Shown piece after piece: positions 1 to 8,233 of a DNA stretch of 64,000 bases. Each line of letters starts with the position of its first letter. Within the stretch, counting starts at the first letter, position 1. The position numbers and the translations under genes are program-made. The stretch is from Allokutzneria oryzae. Lineage in GTDB: Bacteria > Actinomycetota > Actinomycetes > Mycobacteriales > Pseudonocardiaceae. The stretch covers positions 124,001 through 188,000 of the forward strand of contig NZ_JBHLZU010000011.1 of assembly GCF_042429765.1 (NCBI RefSeq), in the 5' to 3' direction. The notes beneath the pieces were generated by a model, which saw nothing but the letters and a program-made list of their open reading frames with translations, searched no databases and was not told the origin of the DNA.

Positions 1-783
1 CGCCGCGTCCGCCCCGATCCGGGCGTCGGAGTCGCGCAGCGTGCCGACCAGCCTGCGCATCGCGGTCAGCGCGTCACTGCCGCTGCGCGCGATACTGGGC
101 AGAATCCGTTGCGCGGCAAGGGGGTCCTTCTCCGCGACGATCATCGCGGCCTGGGCCTGCACGACGATCCCGGTGACGTGGTGGGCCACGACGTCGTGCA
201 GCTCGCGGGCCAGCGCGATCCGCTCCAGCTGCTGCGCGGAGGTGACCGCGTGGGTGACGGTGCGCTGGCGGTCCTTGTCCCTGGCACGGAAGTAGAGGCC
301 GGTGCCAACGGCGAGGGCGAAGAGCATGAAGGTGGGGAAGATGGACTCGAGGTCGGTCAGCCGCCAGCGGGCGTTGACGGCGTCACGCACCTCGCTGGCG
401 TAGAGCCCGGAGAACCAGATCACCACGACGCTCGCCGTCGACCACCTGCCCGGCCCCGAGCGGATCACGGTGGCGATCAGCACCATCAGCGCGGCGGTCT
501 CCGACGGCGACACCGGGCTGAACACCTGCAGCGTCTCGACGCCCAGCAGCGAGTACGCCGTCGACGACCCGAAGATGGTGACCGCGCCGATGAAGGCCGC
601 GTCGACCGGCCTGCGCGGCGAGATCACCGCGACCGCCGCCAGCAGCGTGGCCGGGGCCAGCGCGAGCACCCAGTGCCTGCTCCCGGCCGCCAGCAGCTCG
701 GTGAGCAAAAGCAGGGCGAGCGCGGCTGCTATGGGCCACTGCCTGCGCATGAGCGACTGCCAGGCGACGAGGGAGTTGTCCAC
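1..783 (-). CDS. Sensor histidine kinase, HisKA_3 class, truncated by the window edge
   Basis: Two-component sensor kinase of the DesK/NarX-like HisKA_3 class, which autophosphorylates on histidine and passes the phosphate to a LuxR-type regulator. The first 261 residues are present, read from a GTG at 783. Hydrophobic stretches near residues 17-33, 38-56, 95-107, 116-130 and 149-165 indicate a polytopic membrane sensor with little extracytoplasmic sequence. The phosphoacceptor box RELHDVVAHHVTG is at 193-205, with His196 the expected acceptor; the ATPase domain lies outside the window. It is divergent from the ABC exporter at 954-3919, an arrangement common for envelope-stress or antimicrobial-peptide sensing, but neither the signal nor the partner regulator can be seen. 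ATG at 750 is an alternative start. Confidence 0.85.
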   Translation of the reverse strand, partial: MDNSLVAWQSLMRRQWPIAAALALLLLTELLAAGSRHWVLALAPATLLAAVAVISPRRPVDAAFIGAVTIFGSSTAYSLLGVETLQVFSPVSPSETAALMVLIATVIRSGPGRWSTASVVVIWFSGLYASEVRDAVNARWRLTDLESIFPTFMLFALAVGTGLYFRARDKDRQRTVTHAVTSAQQLERIALARELHDVVAHHVTGIVVQAQAAMIVAEKDPLAAQRILPSIARSGSDALTAMRRLVGTLRDSDARIGADAA

Positions 784-953
784 GAGTGAGCAGGCTAGGT
801 CCTGCGGCCCCGTCCGGGGGTCGGCCACGCGGCCAGGACCGTCCTCGGCCATTCGGCCGACCGATCGGGTGAACCCCCGACCCGCTGGCCGAAGTGACCG
901 GCCCCCTCCACCGAGCAGGGTTGTGCCCAGTAGCTCACAGCTTGGAGGAGACG

Positions 954-1664
954 GTGACAGAACCGATGGGGCAGACCCCCTTTGCCGACCGCCAGCCCAT
1001 CCTCGTCGGACAGGGCCTGGTCAAGCGCTACGGGCAGACCCACGCGCTGGCCGGGGTGGACATCGCGGTCACCATCGGCGAGGTCGTCGCCATCGTCGGT
1101 CCGTCCGGCTCCGGCAAGTCCACGCTGCTGCACGTGCTGGCCGGGATCCTGCCCGCGGACGGCGGTGACGTCCTGGTCGCGGGTCGCCCGATCACGCGGC
1201 TGGGCGAGGGGGAGCGCAGCAAGCTCCGCCGTTCCGCGTTCGGGTTCGTCTTCCAGGCGGGCATGCTCGTCTCCGAGCTGACCGCGGAGGAGAACGTGGC
1301 GCTGCCGCTGCTGCTCGCGGGCGGCTCCAAGAAGCAGGCGATGAGCACCGCCCAGGAGTGGCTGATCAGGCTCGGCCTCGGTGGCATGGAGCACCGCCGC
1401 CCCGGTGAGCTCTCCGGCGGCCAGGCCCAGCGGGTTGCCATCGCCAGGGCGCTCGCCCACCGCCCCCGGGTGATCTTCGCCGACGAGCCGACCGGCGCGC
1501 TGGACTCGCGCACCGGCGAAGAGACGATCAGCGCGCTGCTGCAGGCCGCGAAGGCCACCGGCGCCGCGGTCGTCATCGTCACGCACGACCCGAACGTCGC
1601 CGCCCGCGCCCAGCGCGTCGTCGAGATCACCGACGGCCGGATCGCCGTGCGAGCCGCCGCGTGA
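954..1664 (+). CDS. ABC transporter ATP-binding protein (MacB/LolD-like)
   Basis: Nucleotide-binding subunit that powers the FtsX-like permease encoded next to it. The GTG at 954 is chosen because GGAGGAG sits four bases upstream; an earlier in-frame GTG at 894 has no such site. The 236-residue product has Walker A GPSGSGKST at 49-57, the signature LSGGQAQR, Walker B VIFADEP followed by TGALDS, and a switch histidine in VTHDP. The length and these motifs match the MacB/LolD/FtsE branch, whose members work with FtsX-fold permeases in efflux or mechanotransmission rather than uptake. It overlaps the permease by 4 bp (GTGA), so the two are translationally coupled. The substrate cannot be inferred. 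Confidence 0.93.
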   Translation: MTEPMGQTPFADRQPILVGQGLVKRYGQTHALAGVDIAVTIGEVVAIVGPSGSGKSTLLHVLAGILPADGGDVLVAGRPITRLGEGERSKLRRSAFGFVFQAGMLVSELTAEENVALPLLLAGGSKKQAMSTAQEWLIRLGLGGMEHRRPGELSGGQAQRVAIARALAHRPRVIFADEPTGALDSRTGEETISALLQAAKATGAAVVIVTHDPNVAARAQRVVEITDGRIAVRAAA

Positions 1665-3919
1665 ACCCCTTCCAACTGGCCCTCCGCGTCCTGCGGGCCG
1701 ACTCCCGCAGCCGCGCCTCCGCGCTGTTCACCGCGCTCGGGGTCGCGGTCGGCGTCGCACTGGTCGTCTGGCTGGCCGCGATGCCCGGCGCGATCCAGAA
1801 CCGCGCCGACCGGGAGAGCTGGCGCAGCCAGTACTACAGCAGCAGCGCCGAGCAGAACGAGGCCGCCAAGGCGGTCCTGGTCGTCAAGACCAAGGACGAC
1901 GTCGGCGGCAGCCGCATCGAGCGCTTCGACGTCGCCGCGCTGCGGCCGGGCGTCGAGGTCGCGCCCGGCATTCCCAAGGTGCCCGGCCCCGGCGAGGTCT
2001 ACCTCTCCCCGGCGCTGGCCGAGCTCGCCGCCGAGCGGCCCGCCGAGCAGCTGGCCGACCGGTTCCCCGGCAAGGTCGTCGGCGCCGTCGGCGACGAGGC
2101 GCTGAGCTTCCCGGACGAGCTCGTCGCCATCGTCGGGCACGCGCCGCAGGACATGCCGGAAGGCGCGGTGGCGCGCGCCGACCTCAAGCGGATGCCGATG
2201 GGCGGCAACATCGACGAGCTCCTGCTGCTGCTCTCCCAGATCGGCCTGATCATCCTGATCGTGCCCTGCCTGGTGCTGGTCGCGTCGGCGGCGCGGCTCA
2301 CGGCGGCGCGCCGGGAGCGCAGGCTGGCCGCGCTGCGACTGGCCGGGGCCACTCCGCGGCAGGTCATCTGGATGACCGTCGCGGAGACCGCGGTCGCCTC
2401 GGTGGCGGGCACCGTGCTCGGCCTGCTGATCGGCATCCCGCTGCGCTCGCTCACCGCGCAGATCTCCTGGGACGGCGGCACCTGGTTCCCGTCGGACTTC
2501 ACCCCGAACGTCCTGCTGGTGGTCGGGGTCCTGGTGCTCGCACCGGTGCTGGTGTCCGCGGCGGCCGTGCTCGGCCTGCGCCGGGTTCTCAACCGGCCGC
2601 TCGGCGCCGCCAACCAGCACACCAAGCGGCAGCCCAGCGTCGCGCGGCTGCTGATGATCTTCGCGGCGGGCGCGGTCTTCTTCGTCGGTCTCGGCATGGC
2701 CCAGACCCGTGGCGGCACCACGTTCTTCGTGCTGGTCGGCCTTGCCGCCGTCGCGATCGCCCTGGTGTTCATCGGCCCCCTGGCGACCTCGTGGGTCGGC
2801 AAGCTGTTCACCAGCGCCTGGCGCACCCCGGCGACGCTGCTCGCCGGGCGCAGGCTGCGCGATGACCCCAAGGCCGCCTTCCGCGCCTCCTCCGGCGTCG
2901 TGCTCGCGGTCTTCGCCGGGTCGCTCGCGCTGACCATGTTCCCCGGACTGGAGTCCCGGATCGGCCACAGCGACGACACGTGGAAGGACGGCGTGATCGT
3001 CGCCGACGCCTCCGGCGTCCGGTCGCAGCAGGTCAGCGCGCTGCGCGCGGATCTGGCCACACGCGGGCTCACCGCGCCGGTGCTGGCGGTCGGCGAGGGC
3101 CGGATCGGCGGGACGGACGACGGCTCCGGCGCGTCCGCCACCGCGATGGTGATCAGCTGCGCCGACGCGGTGAAGGTCCGGCCGATCGACATCTCCGCCT
3201 GCCAGGAGGGCCCGGCGATCTACGTGCCGTCCGGCTTCCGGTTCGACGCCGGCGAGATCGTCTTCCGCGGCTACGGCGTGGGGGCGGAGAAACCGTCCAG
3301 GGTCTCCCTGCCCGCCCAGGTCGCGGTGCGCGAGTACCGCCCGAACGGCAACGGCCGCAGCGCGGTCTTCGTCGACCCGGCCCTGGTCCCGCGGGACTCC
3401 CTGTCCGTCGGCTCGGTCGTGGTGCTCAGCTCGCCGCAGAACGAGGCGGTCGTGCGCACCGCGATCGTGCGGAACCTGATCGGCGCGATGATCTACAGCA
3501 ACGACGCGTACGACGCCCGGTCGAGCACCCTGCTCGGCGACCTGCGCCGGGTGACCGTGATCGGGCTGGCGATCGCCACCGTGCTCGGCGGGATGAGCGC
3601 CGGGGTCGCCGCCGCCGGGTCGGTGGTGGACCGCAGACGCACGTTCGGGGCGCTGATCGCCGCGGGAACCCCGGTGAACGTGCTGGTCAGGGCACTGCGC
3701 AGGGAGGCGATGCTGCCCGCGCTCGTCGCGACGGTCGGCGCCGGCGTCGCGGGCGGTCTTGTCGGAGCCGGACTCCTCACGCTCGCTCGGGGCGAGCTGG
3801 AGCTGAGTCTGTGGGTGGTCACGCCTGCGGTGCTGGGCCTGGTCGTTGCCCTGCTCGCCGCGGCCGCCTGCGGGCCGGTCCTGCGTAAGGTGACCGCCCG
3901 CGCGTACGCCGAGGAGTAG
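1661..3919 (+). CDS. FtsX-like ABC transporter permease
   Basis: Membrane subunit of the exporter, 752 residues. A first membrane helix lies at about 17-37. It is followed by an extracytoplasmic loop rich in charged residues, a cluster of helices from about 185 to 305, more helices around 325-375 and 415-430, a second large extracytoplasmic domain, and a C-terminal FtsX-type core at about 630-745. This is the duplicated FtsX arrangement of large actinobacterial permeases. The ABC-type coupling region ARRERRLAALRLAGATPRQV (starting near 215) is the usual contact with the ATPase. The start overlaps the ATPase stop. A strong hairpin 25 bp after the stop ends the operon. Exporters of this type often answer to a neighbouring kinase; here the divergent kinase is the candidate. 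Confidence 0.9.
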   Translation: MNPFQLALRVLRADSRSRASALFTALGVAVGVALVVWLAAMPGAIQNRADRESWRSQYYSSSAEQNEAAKAVLVVKTKDDVGGSRIERFDVAALRPGVEVAPGIPKVPGPGEVYLSPALAELAAERPAEQLADRFPGKVVGAVGDEALSFPDELVAIVGHAPQDMPEGAVARADLKRMPMGGNIDELLLLLSQIGLIILIVPCLVLVASAARLTAARRERRLAALRLAGATPRQVIWMTVAETAVASVAGTVLGLLIGIPLRSLTAQISWDGGTWFPSDFTPNVLLVVGVLVLAPVLVSAAAVLGLRRVLNRPLGAANQHTKRQPSVARLLMIFAAGAVFFVGLGMAQTRGGTTFFVLVGLAAVAIALVFIGPLATSWVGKLFTSAWRTPATLLAGRRLRDDPKAAFRASSGVVLAVFAGSLALTMFPGLESRIGHSDDTWKDGVIVADASGVRSQQVSALRADLATRGLTAPVLAVGEGRIGGTDDGSGASATAMVISCADAVKVRPIDISACQEGPAIYVPSGFRFDAGEIVFRGYGVGAEKPSRVSLPAQVAVREYRPNGNGRSAVFVDPALVPRDSLSVGSVVVLSSPQNEAVVRTAIVRNLIGAMIYSNDAYDARSSTLLGDLRRVTVIGLAIATVLGGMSAGVAAAGSVVDRRRTFGALIAAGTPVNVLVRALRREAMLPALVATVGAGVAGGLVGAGLLTLARGELELSLWVVTPAVLGLVVALLAAAACGPVLRKVTARAYAEE

Positions 3920-3944
3920 TCCCCGGCGTGCACCCCCTCGCGGT

Positions 3945-3983
3945 GGGGGCTTGGGCCGGCATCGGGGGTCGGCCCAAGCCCCC
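3945..3983 (+). terminator. Hairpin terminator of the ABC exporter operon
   Basis: Perfect 14-bp inverted repeat (3945-3958 with 3970-3983) around an 11-base loop, starting 25 bp after the permease stop. There is no U-run, as is usual for terminators in very GC-rich actinobacteria. Confidence 0.75.
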
Positions 3984-4147
3984 ATCGCGCTGGTGCCCTG
4001 TCAGGGTTGTCCCCATCGGCCGAACGGCGAGCGAGGGACTGGCCGGACGGCCGGGGTGGAACCGGCCGCTCAGCTGATCCGAAGACCCCAGCTGACCAGC
4101 GATTCTTGTGGTGTCACGCCGGAGAGCGAGCACACGAGGAGCATCCG

Positions 4148-4363
4148 ATGGTCACCATGATCGTTACCTGGGTCGGTATCGCCGCCGCCATGGCCGTTCT
4201 CGTGCTGATGGCGCTGTCGGACCACATGAACGACAACGCCCAGCCCGCTGGTCGCATCGCCCCCAAGCAGGCCAGGAAGACGCTGCACCGCCCGGCGGCC
4301 GCCCCGGTCGCGCGCCGCACCGTCGCCGCCCCGCGCTCGGCACACCTGCCGACCGCCGCCTGA
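4148..4363 (+). CDS. Small single-pass membrane protein, function unknown
   Basis: A 71-residue protein that I do not recognise. The ATG at 4148 is preceded by an AGGAG sequence 8 bases upstream. One hydrophobic helix covers residues 4-20, followed by a short acidic turn (SDHMNDN) and a basic, proline- and alanine-rich tail of about 40 residues with several arginines and lysines. This suggests an N-terminal membrane anchor with a cytoplasmic basic tail. It stands alone between the exporter terminator and the next small membrane protein. Codon use is typical of the neighbourhood. No function is proposed. Confidence 0.7.
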   Translation: MVTMIVTWVGIAAAMAVLVLMALSDHMNDNAQPAGRIAPKQARKTLHRPAAAPVARRTVAAPRSAHLPTAA

Positions 4364-4559
4364 GCCACGGCCCGAGCGCCCGCCGACCGCGTCCGCGGCG
4401 CGGGGTGTCCATCAACTGACCTCATAACCCCACCAACCGCTGTCCATGCGGTCCCGCGTCTGAATATCCTTCGAAGCCCCTGGTGCGGTTGCCGCTCCAG
4501 GCACCACGACTCGGGACTCATGGATGGCCTCGACTGAAGAACCCTTACGGTCGTTACCG

Positions 4560-5021
4560 ATGAACCAGATGCCCGCCGGTGACGCCGCCCCCCGCAGGCG
4601 CAGGCGGATGAGCAGGCGGACGAAGACGGTGCTCAACGTCGTCGCCGGAGCTGTGCTGGTCGTCGGCGTCATGGTGGCGATCGGCGCCTGCTGGCTGTTC
4701 CGGGAGGCGGAGAGCATGGCGATCACCAGGACCGCCTTCGAGTCCGTCTCGGTCGGCCAGGCCGAGCCTGCCGCCAAGAAGCTGCTGCCCTACGGCCAGT
4801 CCAAGATCGCAACGAAGCTCGCCCGCAAGGCGGGCCTGACCGCCAAGGACCGCGGCGCCTGCCGGCACTACCTCTCCCGCGACGAGCGCGCCGCCCAGCC
4901 GGGCCACATCCTCGTCTACCGCATCTGCTTCGCGGCCGACGCCGTCGCGGCGAAGTCCCGCCTGGAGGTCGGCAACCTCTCCCCGCGCCCACCGCACCCG
5001 GTGGACAAGGCTTCGCACTGA
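4560..5021 (+). CDS. Membrane-anchored protein with a small extracytoplasmic domain, function unknown
   Basis: A 153-residue protein that I cannot assign to a named family. A basic N-terminus (RRRRRMSRRTK) is followed by one hydrophobic helix (about residues 24-44), then an extracytoplasmic region of about 105 residues with two cysteines (RGACRHY and YRICFA) that could pair. The start at 4560 is preferred because a TACGGT -10 box lies 8 bases upstream with no Shine-Dalgarno sequence, which fits a leaderless mRNA; an in-frame ATG at 4524 would add 12 residues. The soluble part recalls the small stress-response or lipoprotein-like domains common in this order, but that is only an impression. 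Confidence 0.65.
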   Translation: MNQMPAGDAAPRRRRRMSRRTKTVLNVVAGAVLVVGVMVAIGACWLFREAESMAITRTAFESVSVGQAEPAAKKLLPYGQSKIATKLARKAGLTAKDRGACRHYLSRDERAAQPGHILVYRICFAADAVAAKSRLEVGNLSPRPPHPVDKASH

Positions 5022-5177
5022 CCGGTGAACATCACCCGGATAGGGGATAGTTCACACAAGAACTGCCGCGGTTTCGCGTGATGAGCCGTTCCCCGCTCGC
5101 TCTTACCTGATGACGGGACTCCCCACCGCCGAGCAGGCGAGGGGTCCCCCGAGGTCAGGCGGCGAGAGGGGAACGCG

Positions 5178-5864
5178 GTGGAACAGGTGACGCTCAGGGC
5201 TCGGGTGCCCGCCGCCAGGACACCACGCAAGACCATCGCGCGAGTGGCGCACGTCGACACCGTCCCGCTCTTCCAGCAGGGGGTCGCCACCGTGCTGCGC
5301 CGCGATCCGCGCACGGAATGGGTCGGCATGGCCGGCTCCGCCGGCGCCGCGGTGACCCTGTGCCAGAACGGCAGACCCGACGTGCTGCTGCTCGACGCCG
5401 ACGTGGACCCCGGCTCCCACCTGTGCCGCCTGCTCAGCGGGCTGCACCCGGACATGGTCGTGGTGACGCTGTTCCGGCAGAGCGCGCGCAGCGGCGGCGA
5501 GGTCGAGCGCGCGCGGCAGGCGGGCTCCCGCGGGTTCCTGCCCCGCGAGATCGACCCCAACCGCCTGCCGATGGCCCTGACCCTCGCGCTGGAGAACGGC
5601 TTCTACATCGAGCCCGGCATCAGCCCCCTGCTGAAGAACAGCGGCCACGCCAAGCACAGCGGTTCCCTGCTCTCCCGCCGTGAGCAGGAGGTGCTCGGCC
5701 TGATCGCGGAGGGCATGACCGCCAAGGGCATCGGCAACCGGCTCGGCGTCTCCGAGGAGACGGTCAAGACCCACATCCGCCGGATACTGCGCAAACTGGA
5801 GGCGAGGGACCGCGCCCACGCGGTCGCTCGTGCCTTCCACGCCGGGGTGCTCACACCCCGCTGA
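5178..5864 (+). CDS. LuxR-family regulator with a degenerate receiver domain
   Basis: DNA-binding regulator of 228 residues. The start is GTG at 5178 with GAGAGGGGAA just upstream. The N-terminal half (about 20-150) looks like a response-regulator receiver fold and keeps a possible acceptor aspartate (DVLLLDAD, Asp73), but the usual N-terminal acidic pair and the conserved lysine are not evident. The C-terminal LuxR helix-turn-helix is clear at about 162-222 (LSRREQEVLGLIAEGMTAK, then VSEETVKTHIRRILRKL). No kinase gene is adjacent; the nearest is the truncated kinase at the left edge. It may be an atypical regulator that works without phosphorylation. Targets are unknown. Confidence 0.85.
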   Translation: MEQVTLRARVPAARTPRKTIARVAHVDTVPLFQQGVATVLRRDPRTEWVGMAGSAGAAVTLCQNGRPDVLLLDADVDPGSHLCRLLSGLHPDMVVVTLFRQSARSGGEVERARQAGSRGFLPREIDPNRLPMALTLALENGFYIEPGISPLLKNSGHAKHSGSLLSRREQEVLGLIAEGMTAKGIGNRLGVSEETVKTHIRRILRKLEARDRAHAVARAFHAGVLTPR

Positions 5865-5883
5865 GCCCCAGGGAGCGTCACCG

Positions 5884-6717
5884 GTGCAGTTCGGCGGCTA
5901 CACGTTCGTCACCGATGAGGGAATCCACCCGGCAGAGCTGGCCAGGGCACTGGAGGAGCGGGGGTTCACCTCGTTCTTCGTGCCCGAGCACACCCACATG
6001 CCCGTCGAGCACACGCCGTACCCCGGGGGCGGTGAGGTGCCGAGGCCGTACTTCCGCTCGCTCGACCCGCTGGTGACCCTCGCGACGGCGGCCGCGGTGA
6101 CCGAGCGGCTGGTGCTGGGCACCTCGATCGCCCTGGTGATCCAGCGGGACCCGATCATCCTGGCCAAGGAGGTCGCCAGCCTCGACCACCTCTCCGGCGG
6201 CCGGGTCGAGCTCGGCGTCGGCGCGGGCTGGAACCGGCCGGAGATCGCCAACCACGGGGTGGACCCGGCGCGGCGGCTGCGCGTGCTGCGCGAGCGCGTG
6301 CTGGCGATGAAGGAGATCTGGACGTCGGAGCGCGCGGAGTTCCACGGCGAGCACGTGGACTTCGCCCCGATGTACTCCTGGCCCAAGCCGGTGCGCGCGC
6401 CGCATCCGCCTGTCCTGCTGGGTGGCTGGGGCCCGACGACCTTCGAGCGGATCACCGACTACGCGGACGGCTGGATCGCTCCGCCGCCCTTCGGCCCGGA
6501 GAAGCTGGCCGAGGGCGTCGCGGAGCTGCGCCGACGTGCTGAGGAAAAGGGGAGGCCACGACCGACGGTCACGGCCTACGTGCACGGACCCGATCAGCGG
6601 GTGATCGACGGCTTCGGCGAGGCGGGGGTCGACCGGCTGCTGCTGAGCCTGCCGGCCGCCGGGCGCGAGGAGAGCCTGCGCCGGCTCGACGAGTTCGTCA
6701 CGCGGATCGCGATCTGA
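5884..6717 (+). CDS. LLM-class F420-dependent oxidoreductase
   Basis: Luciferase-like monooxygenase-fold (TIM barrel) oxidoreductase of 277 residues. Actinobacterial members of this subgroup (TIGR03619 type) normally use the deazaflavin F420. The GTG at 5884 follows AGGGAG at a suitable distance. Recognisable stretches are the early F(V/F)PEHTH motif, the SLDHLSGGRVELGVGAGW cofactor-binding region, and RLRVLRERVLAMKEIW. It starts 19 bp after the LuxR gene, so the two may be co-transcribed. The substrate is unknown. Use of F420 is inferred from the family, not shown. Confidence 0.85.
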   Translation: MQFGGYTFVTDEGIHPAELARALEERGFTSFFVPEHTHMPVEHTPYPGGGEVPRPYFRSLDPLVTLATAAAVTERLVLGTSIALVIQRDPIILAKEVASLDHLSGGRVELGVGAGWNRPEIANHGVDPARRLRVLRERVLAMKEIWTSERAEFHGEHVDFAPMYSWPKPVRAPHPPVLLGGWGPTTFERITDYADGWIAPPPFGPEKLAEGVAELRRRAEEKGRPRPTVTAYVHGPDQRVIDGFGEAGVDRLLLSLPAAGREESLRRLDEFVTRIAI

Positions 6718-6742
6718 GTCCGGGAGACGGGGGGCCTGCGGA

Positions 6743-7042
6743 TCAGACCAGGTTGTTCTGGCGGGCTTCCCATTCGAGGCGCTGCATGACCCACTCCTGG
6801 GCCAGGGCCGTCGGCGAGGTCTGCCGCATCTCGGCGAGCTCGCGGAGCTGCTCGTTCGCCATCAGCTGCAGGCGCAGCTGGAGGACCTGGGCGGTGCCGA
6901 AGCGGCGTCCGGTCCCGGTGGTCTCGACATCTGCTTCGGGGGCCAGTGCGGCGAGGTAGGAGTCCAGCTCGTTGTCGGGAGCCAGGGTCTCCGGTTGCGG
7001 CACTGGCGAGCGATGGCGTCCGGTCTTCATTCGTCCAAGCAC
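6743..7042 (-). CDS. Small putative ribbon-helix-helix protein
   Basis: A 99-residue protein. Residues about 52-92 have the spacing of a ribbon-helix-helix domain: a short strand (VLQLRLQL), then helix ANEQLRELAEM, a turn (RQTSPTA), and a second helix (LAQEWVMQRLEWEA). Proteins like this bind DNA as dimers and are often antitoxins or small repressors, but no toxin gene is beside it. The GTG at 7042 is preferred: a TACCCT -10 box ends 7 bases upstream and there is no ribosome-binding site, so the mRNA is probably leaderless. A second possible start is ATG 7030. The fold assignment is my reading of the pattern and needs a profile search. Confidence 0.6.
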   Translation of the reverse strand: MLGRMKTGRHRSPVPQPETLAPDNELDSYLAALAPEADVETTGTGRRFGTAQVLQLRLQLMANEQLRELAEMRQTSPTALAQEWVMQRLEWEARQNNLV

Positions 7043-7135
7043 GACGGAGAGGGTAACGGCTGGATTGCGAGCCGGTGTGGTCCGTGACGTGTGTCACGGG
7101 CAGACGTCTCGGGCATTCTCCCGCACGCATGGAGA

Positions 7136-7168
7136 GGCCCCCGCGCCAGGGGGAGGAACGCGGGGGCC
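7136..7168 (-). terminator. Hairpin between the copper unit and the ribbon-helix-helix gene
   Basis: Perfect 10-bp inverted repeat (GGCCCCCGCG at 7136-7145 with its complement at 7159-7168), 13-base loop. It lies about 150 bp beyond the last gene of the csoR-copZ unit and is a plausible terminator for it. The rest of 7043-7318 holds no convincing gene. Confidence 0.55.
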
Positions 7169-7318
7169 GGAGGGGATCTCCACAGGCGCTGACCGGGGGG
7201 TGTCAGCGGTTCAGATTGTTGCACGCGCACGCGTCCGTTGACAGGGGAAGAATTCAACTTTTTTGGCCAAGTTCTTTCGAAGCACCCCGTCTGATCGGCG
7301 CGTATCAACCCTTCAAGA

Positions 7319-7465
7319 TCACTTCCCGTTGGGCTGCTGTTGCTGCAGCTCGGCCTTCGAGGGCCTGGTGTCGACCGTCCCGAGCGCCAGCCCCGCGCCG
7401 ACCACGGCGGCCAGCGCGACGGCGAGCGCGACGACCGCGACCACCGGGCGCGTCCGGCTCGTCAC
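7319..7465 (-). CDS. 48-residue membrane protein coupled to the copper chaperone
   Basis: Short protein of 48 residues whose GTG start (7465) overlaps the stop of the upstream chaperone gene by 4 bp (GTGA), so it is almost certainly translated. After a short basic N-terminus (VTSRTRP) there is one long hydrophobic helix (residues 8-30), then a polar tail ending in a glutamine run (ELQQQQPNGK). No metal-binding cysteine, histidine or methionine cluster is present. I do not recognise the family. Its place in a CsoR-controlled unit suggests a role in copper handling at the membrane, perhaps as a partner of a transporter encoded elsewhere. This is inference from context only. Confidence 0.65.
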   Translation of the reverse strand: MTSRTRPVVAVVALAVALAAVVGAGLALGTVDTRPSKAELQQQQPNGK

Positions 7466-7692
7466 GACCCGCTCGCGACCGCGTACCCGGCCTCGGTGAC
7501 CGCCGCGTCGACCTCGGCGTCGGACAGTTCTCGGGTGCTGGTCACGGTGACCGTGCCGGAGCTCAGCTCGACGTCGACGGCGGTCACGCCGGCCACCTCG
7601 GACAGCTCTTCGGTCACCGAGGCGACGCAGTGCCCGCATGTCATGCCGGTGACCACGTAGTTGCTGGTCACGGTGTTGGTGCTCACGCTCAC
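7462..7692 (-). CDS. copZ: Copper chaperone, heavy-metal-associated (HMA) domain protein
   Basis: A 76-residue HMA-domain protein that carries Cu(I) in the cytoplasm to an exporter or regulator. The metal site is the MTCGHC motif near residues 17-22, and the remaining ferredoxin-like beta-alpha-beta-beta-alpha-beta pattern is complete. The start is GTG at 7692 with AGGAG seven bases upstream; GTG 7686 is a weaker choice. It overlaps the csoR stop (7689-7691) by 4 bp and the next small gene by 4 bp, making a tightly coupled three-gene unit csoR-copZ-small membrane protein. No copper ATPase lies beside it, which is unusual because copZ normally travels with copA. Confidence 0.9.
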   Translation of the reverse strand: MSVSTNTVTSNYVVTGMTCGHCVASVTEELSEVAGVTAVDVELSSGTVTVTSTRELSDAEVDAAVTEAGYAVASGS

Positions 7693-8006
7693 GAACTCTC
7701 TCCTGGGTGTCTCTGCGACTTGACCAACCGGGCGATGGCCTCGGCGGCCTCCCTGACCTTCTCCTGTGCGGCGGCGTCGCTGGTCCGCGCGGCCTGGGGC
7801 ACGCAGCCGGCCATGTGCTCCTCGAACAGTTCCAGCGCGACGGACTGCAACGTCCTGGTCGCGACGCCCTGGGCGAGCACGTCGACGCAGTAGGTGTCCT
7901 CGTCCACCATGCGCTGGAGCCCGCGCACCTGTCCCTCCACCCGGCGAAGGCGGCGGAGGTGGGCGTCCTTGCGCTTGGCGTACGGCCAGGAACCGCTGTC
8001 GCTCAT
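7689..8006 (-). CDS. csoR: CsoR-family copper-sensing repressor
   Basis: All-helical DUF156 repressor of 105 residues that releases DNA when it binds Cu(I). The three ligand positions of the CsoR family are present as Cys40, His64 and Cys68 (YCVDVL and EEHMAGCV). The gap between the first Cys and His is one residue shorter than in the M. tuberculosis protein as I remember it, because the helix reads LAQGVATRTLQ. The ATG at 8006 follows a TACATT -10 box by 5 bases with no ribosome-binding site, so the mRNA is probably leaderless. A CsoR-type operator overlaps this promoter, so autoregulation is expected. Confidence 0.9.
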   Translation of the reverse strand: MSDSGSWPYAKRKDAHLRRLRRVEGQVRGLQRMVDEDTYCVDVLAQGVATRTLQSVALELFEEHMAGCVPQAARTSDAAAQEKVREAAEAIARLVKSQRHPGESS

Positions 8007-8015
8007 GACGGAATG

Positions 8016-8030
8016 TACCCCCGAGGGGTA
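8016..8030 (-). promoter_or_regulatory. CsoR operator overlapping the csoR promoter
   Basis: TACCCCCGAGGGGTA forms a 6-3-6 inverted repeat (TACCCC/GGGGTA), the known shape of CsoR sites in actinobacteria. It overlaps the TACATT -10 box (8012-8017) and ends 9 bp from the csoR ATG, so a bound repressor would block RNA polymerase. Confidence 0.85.
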
Positions 8031-8233
8031 TTGAAGGTCGGCCGAACCGAATGACCCACCCCAGTCTCCCGCGCGCCCGGTGGTCCGGCACTCGCGGGGG
8101 CGTGGTCGCTGAATCGAAACCGGAGTGCACCCCAGATGGTTACTCAGGGTTTTGACTGAATCACTCTGCGGGGGGCTGCGATCGGTTCTAGCGGTAGATA
8201 ACCTGCGCCGGAAGCCCAAGTCGGGGAGGCGCG

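Noticed and set aside
1028..3985. Very long minus-strand open frame (985 codons) antisense to the ABC exporter
   Set aside because: High-GC DNA leaves antisense frames open. The product is low-complexity (Arg/Gly/His/Asp-rich) and the plus strand encodes clear ABC genes.
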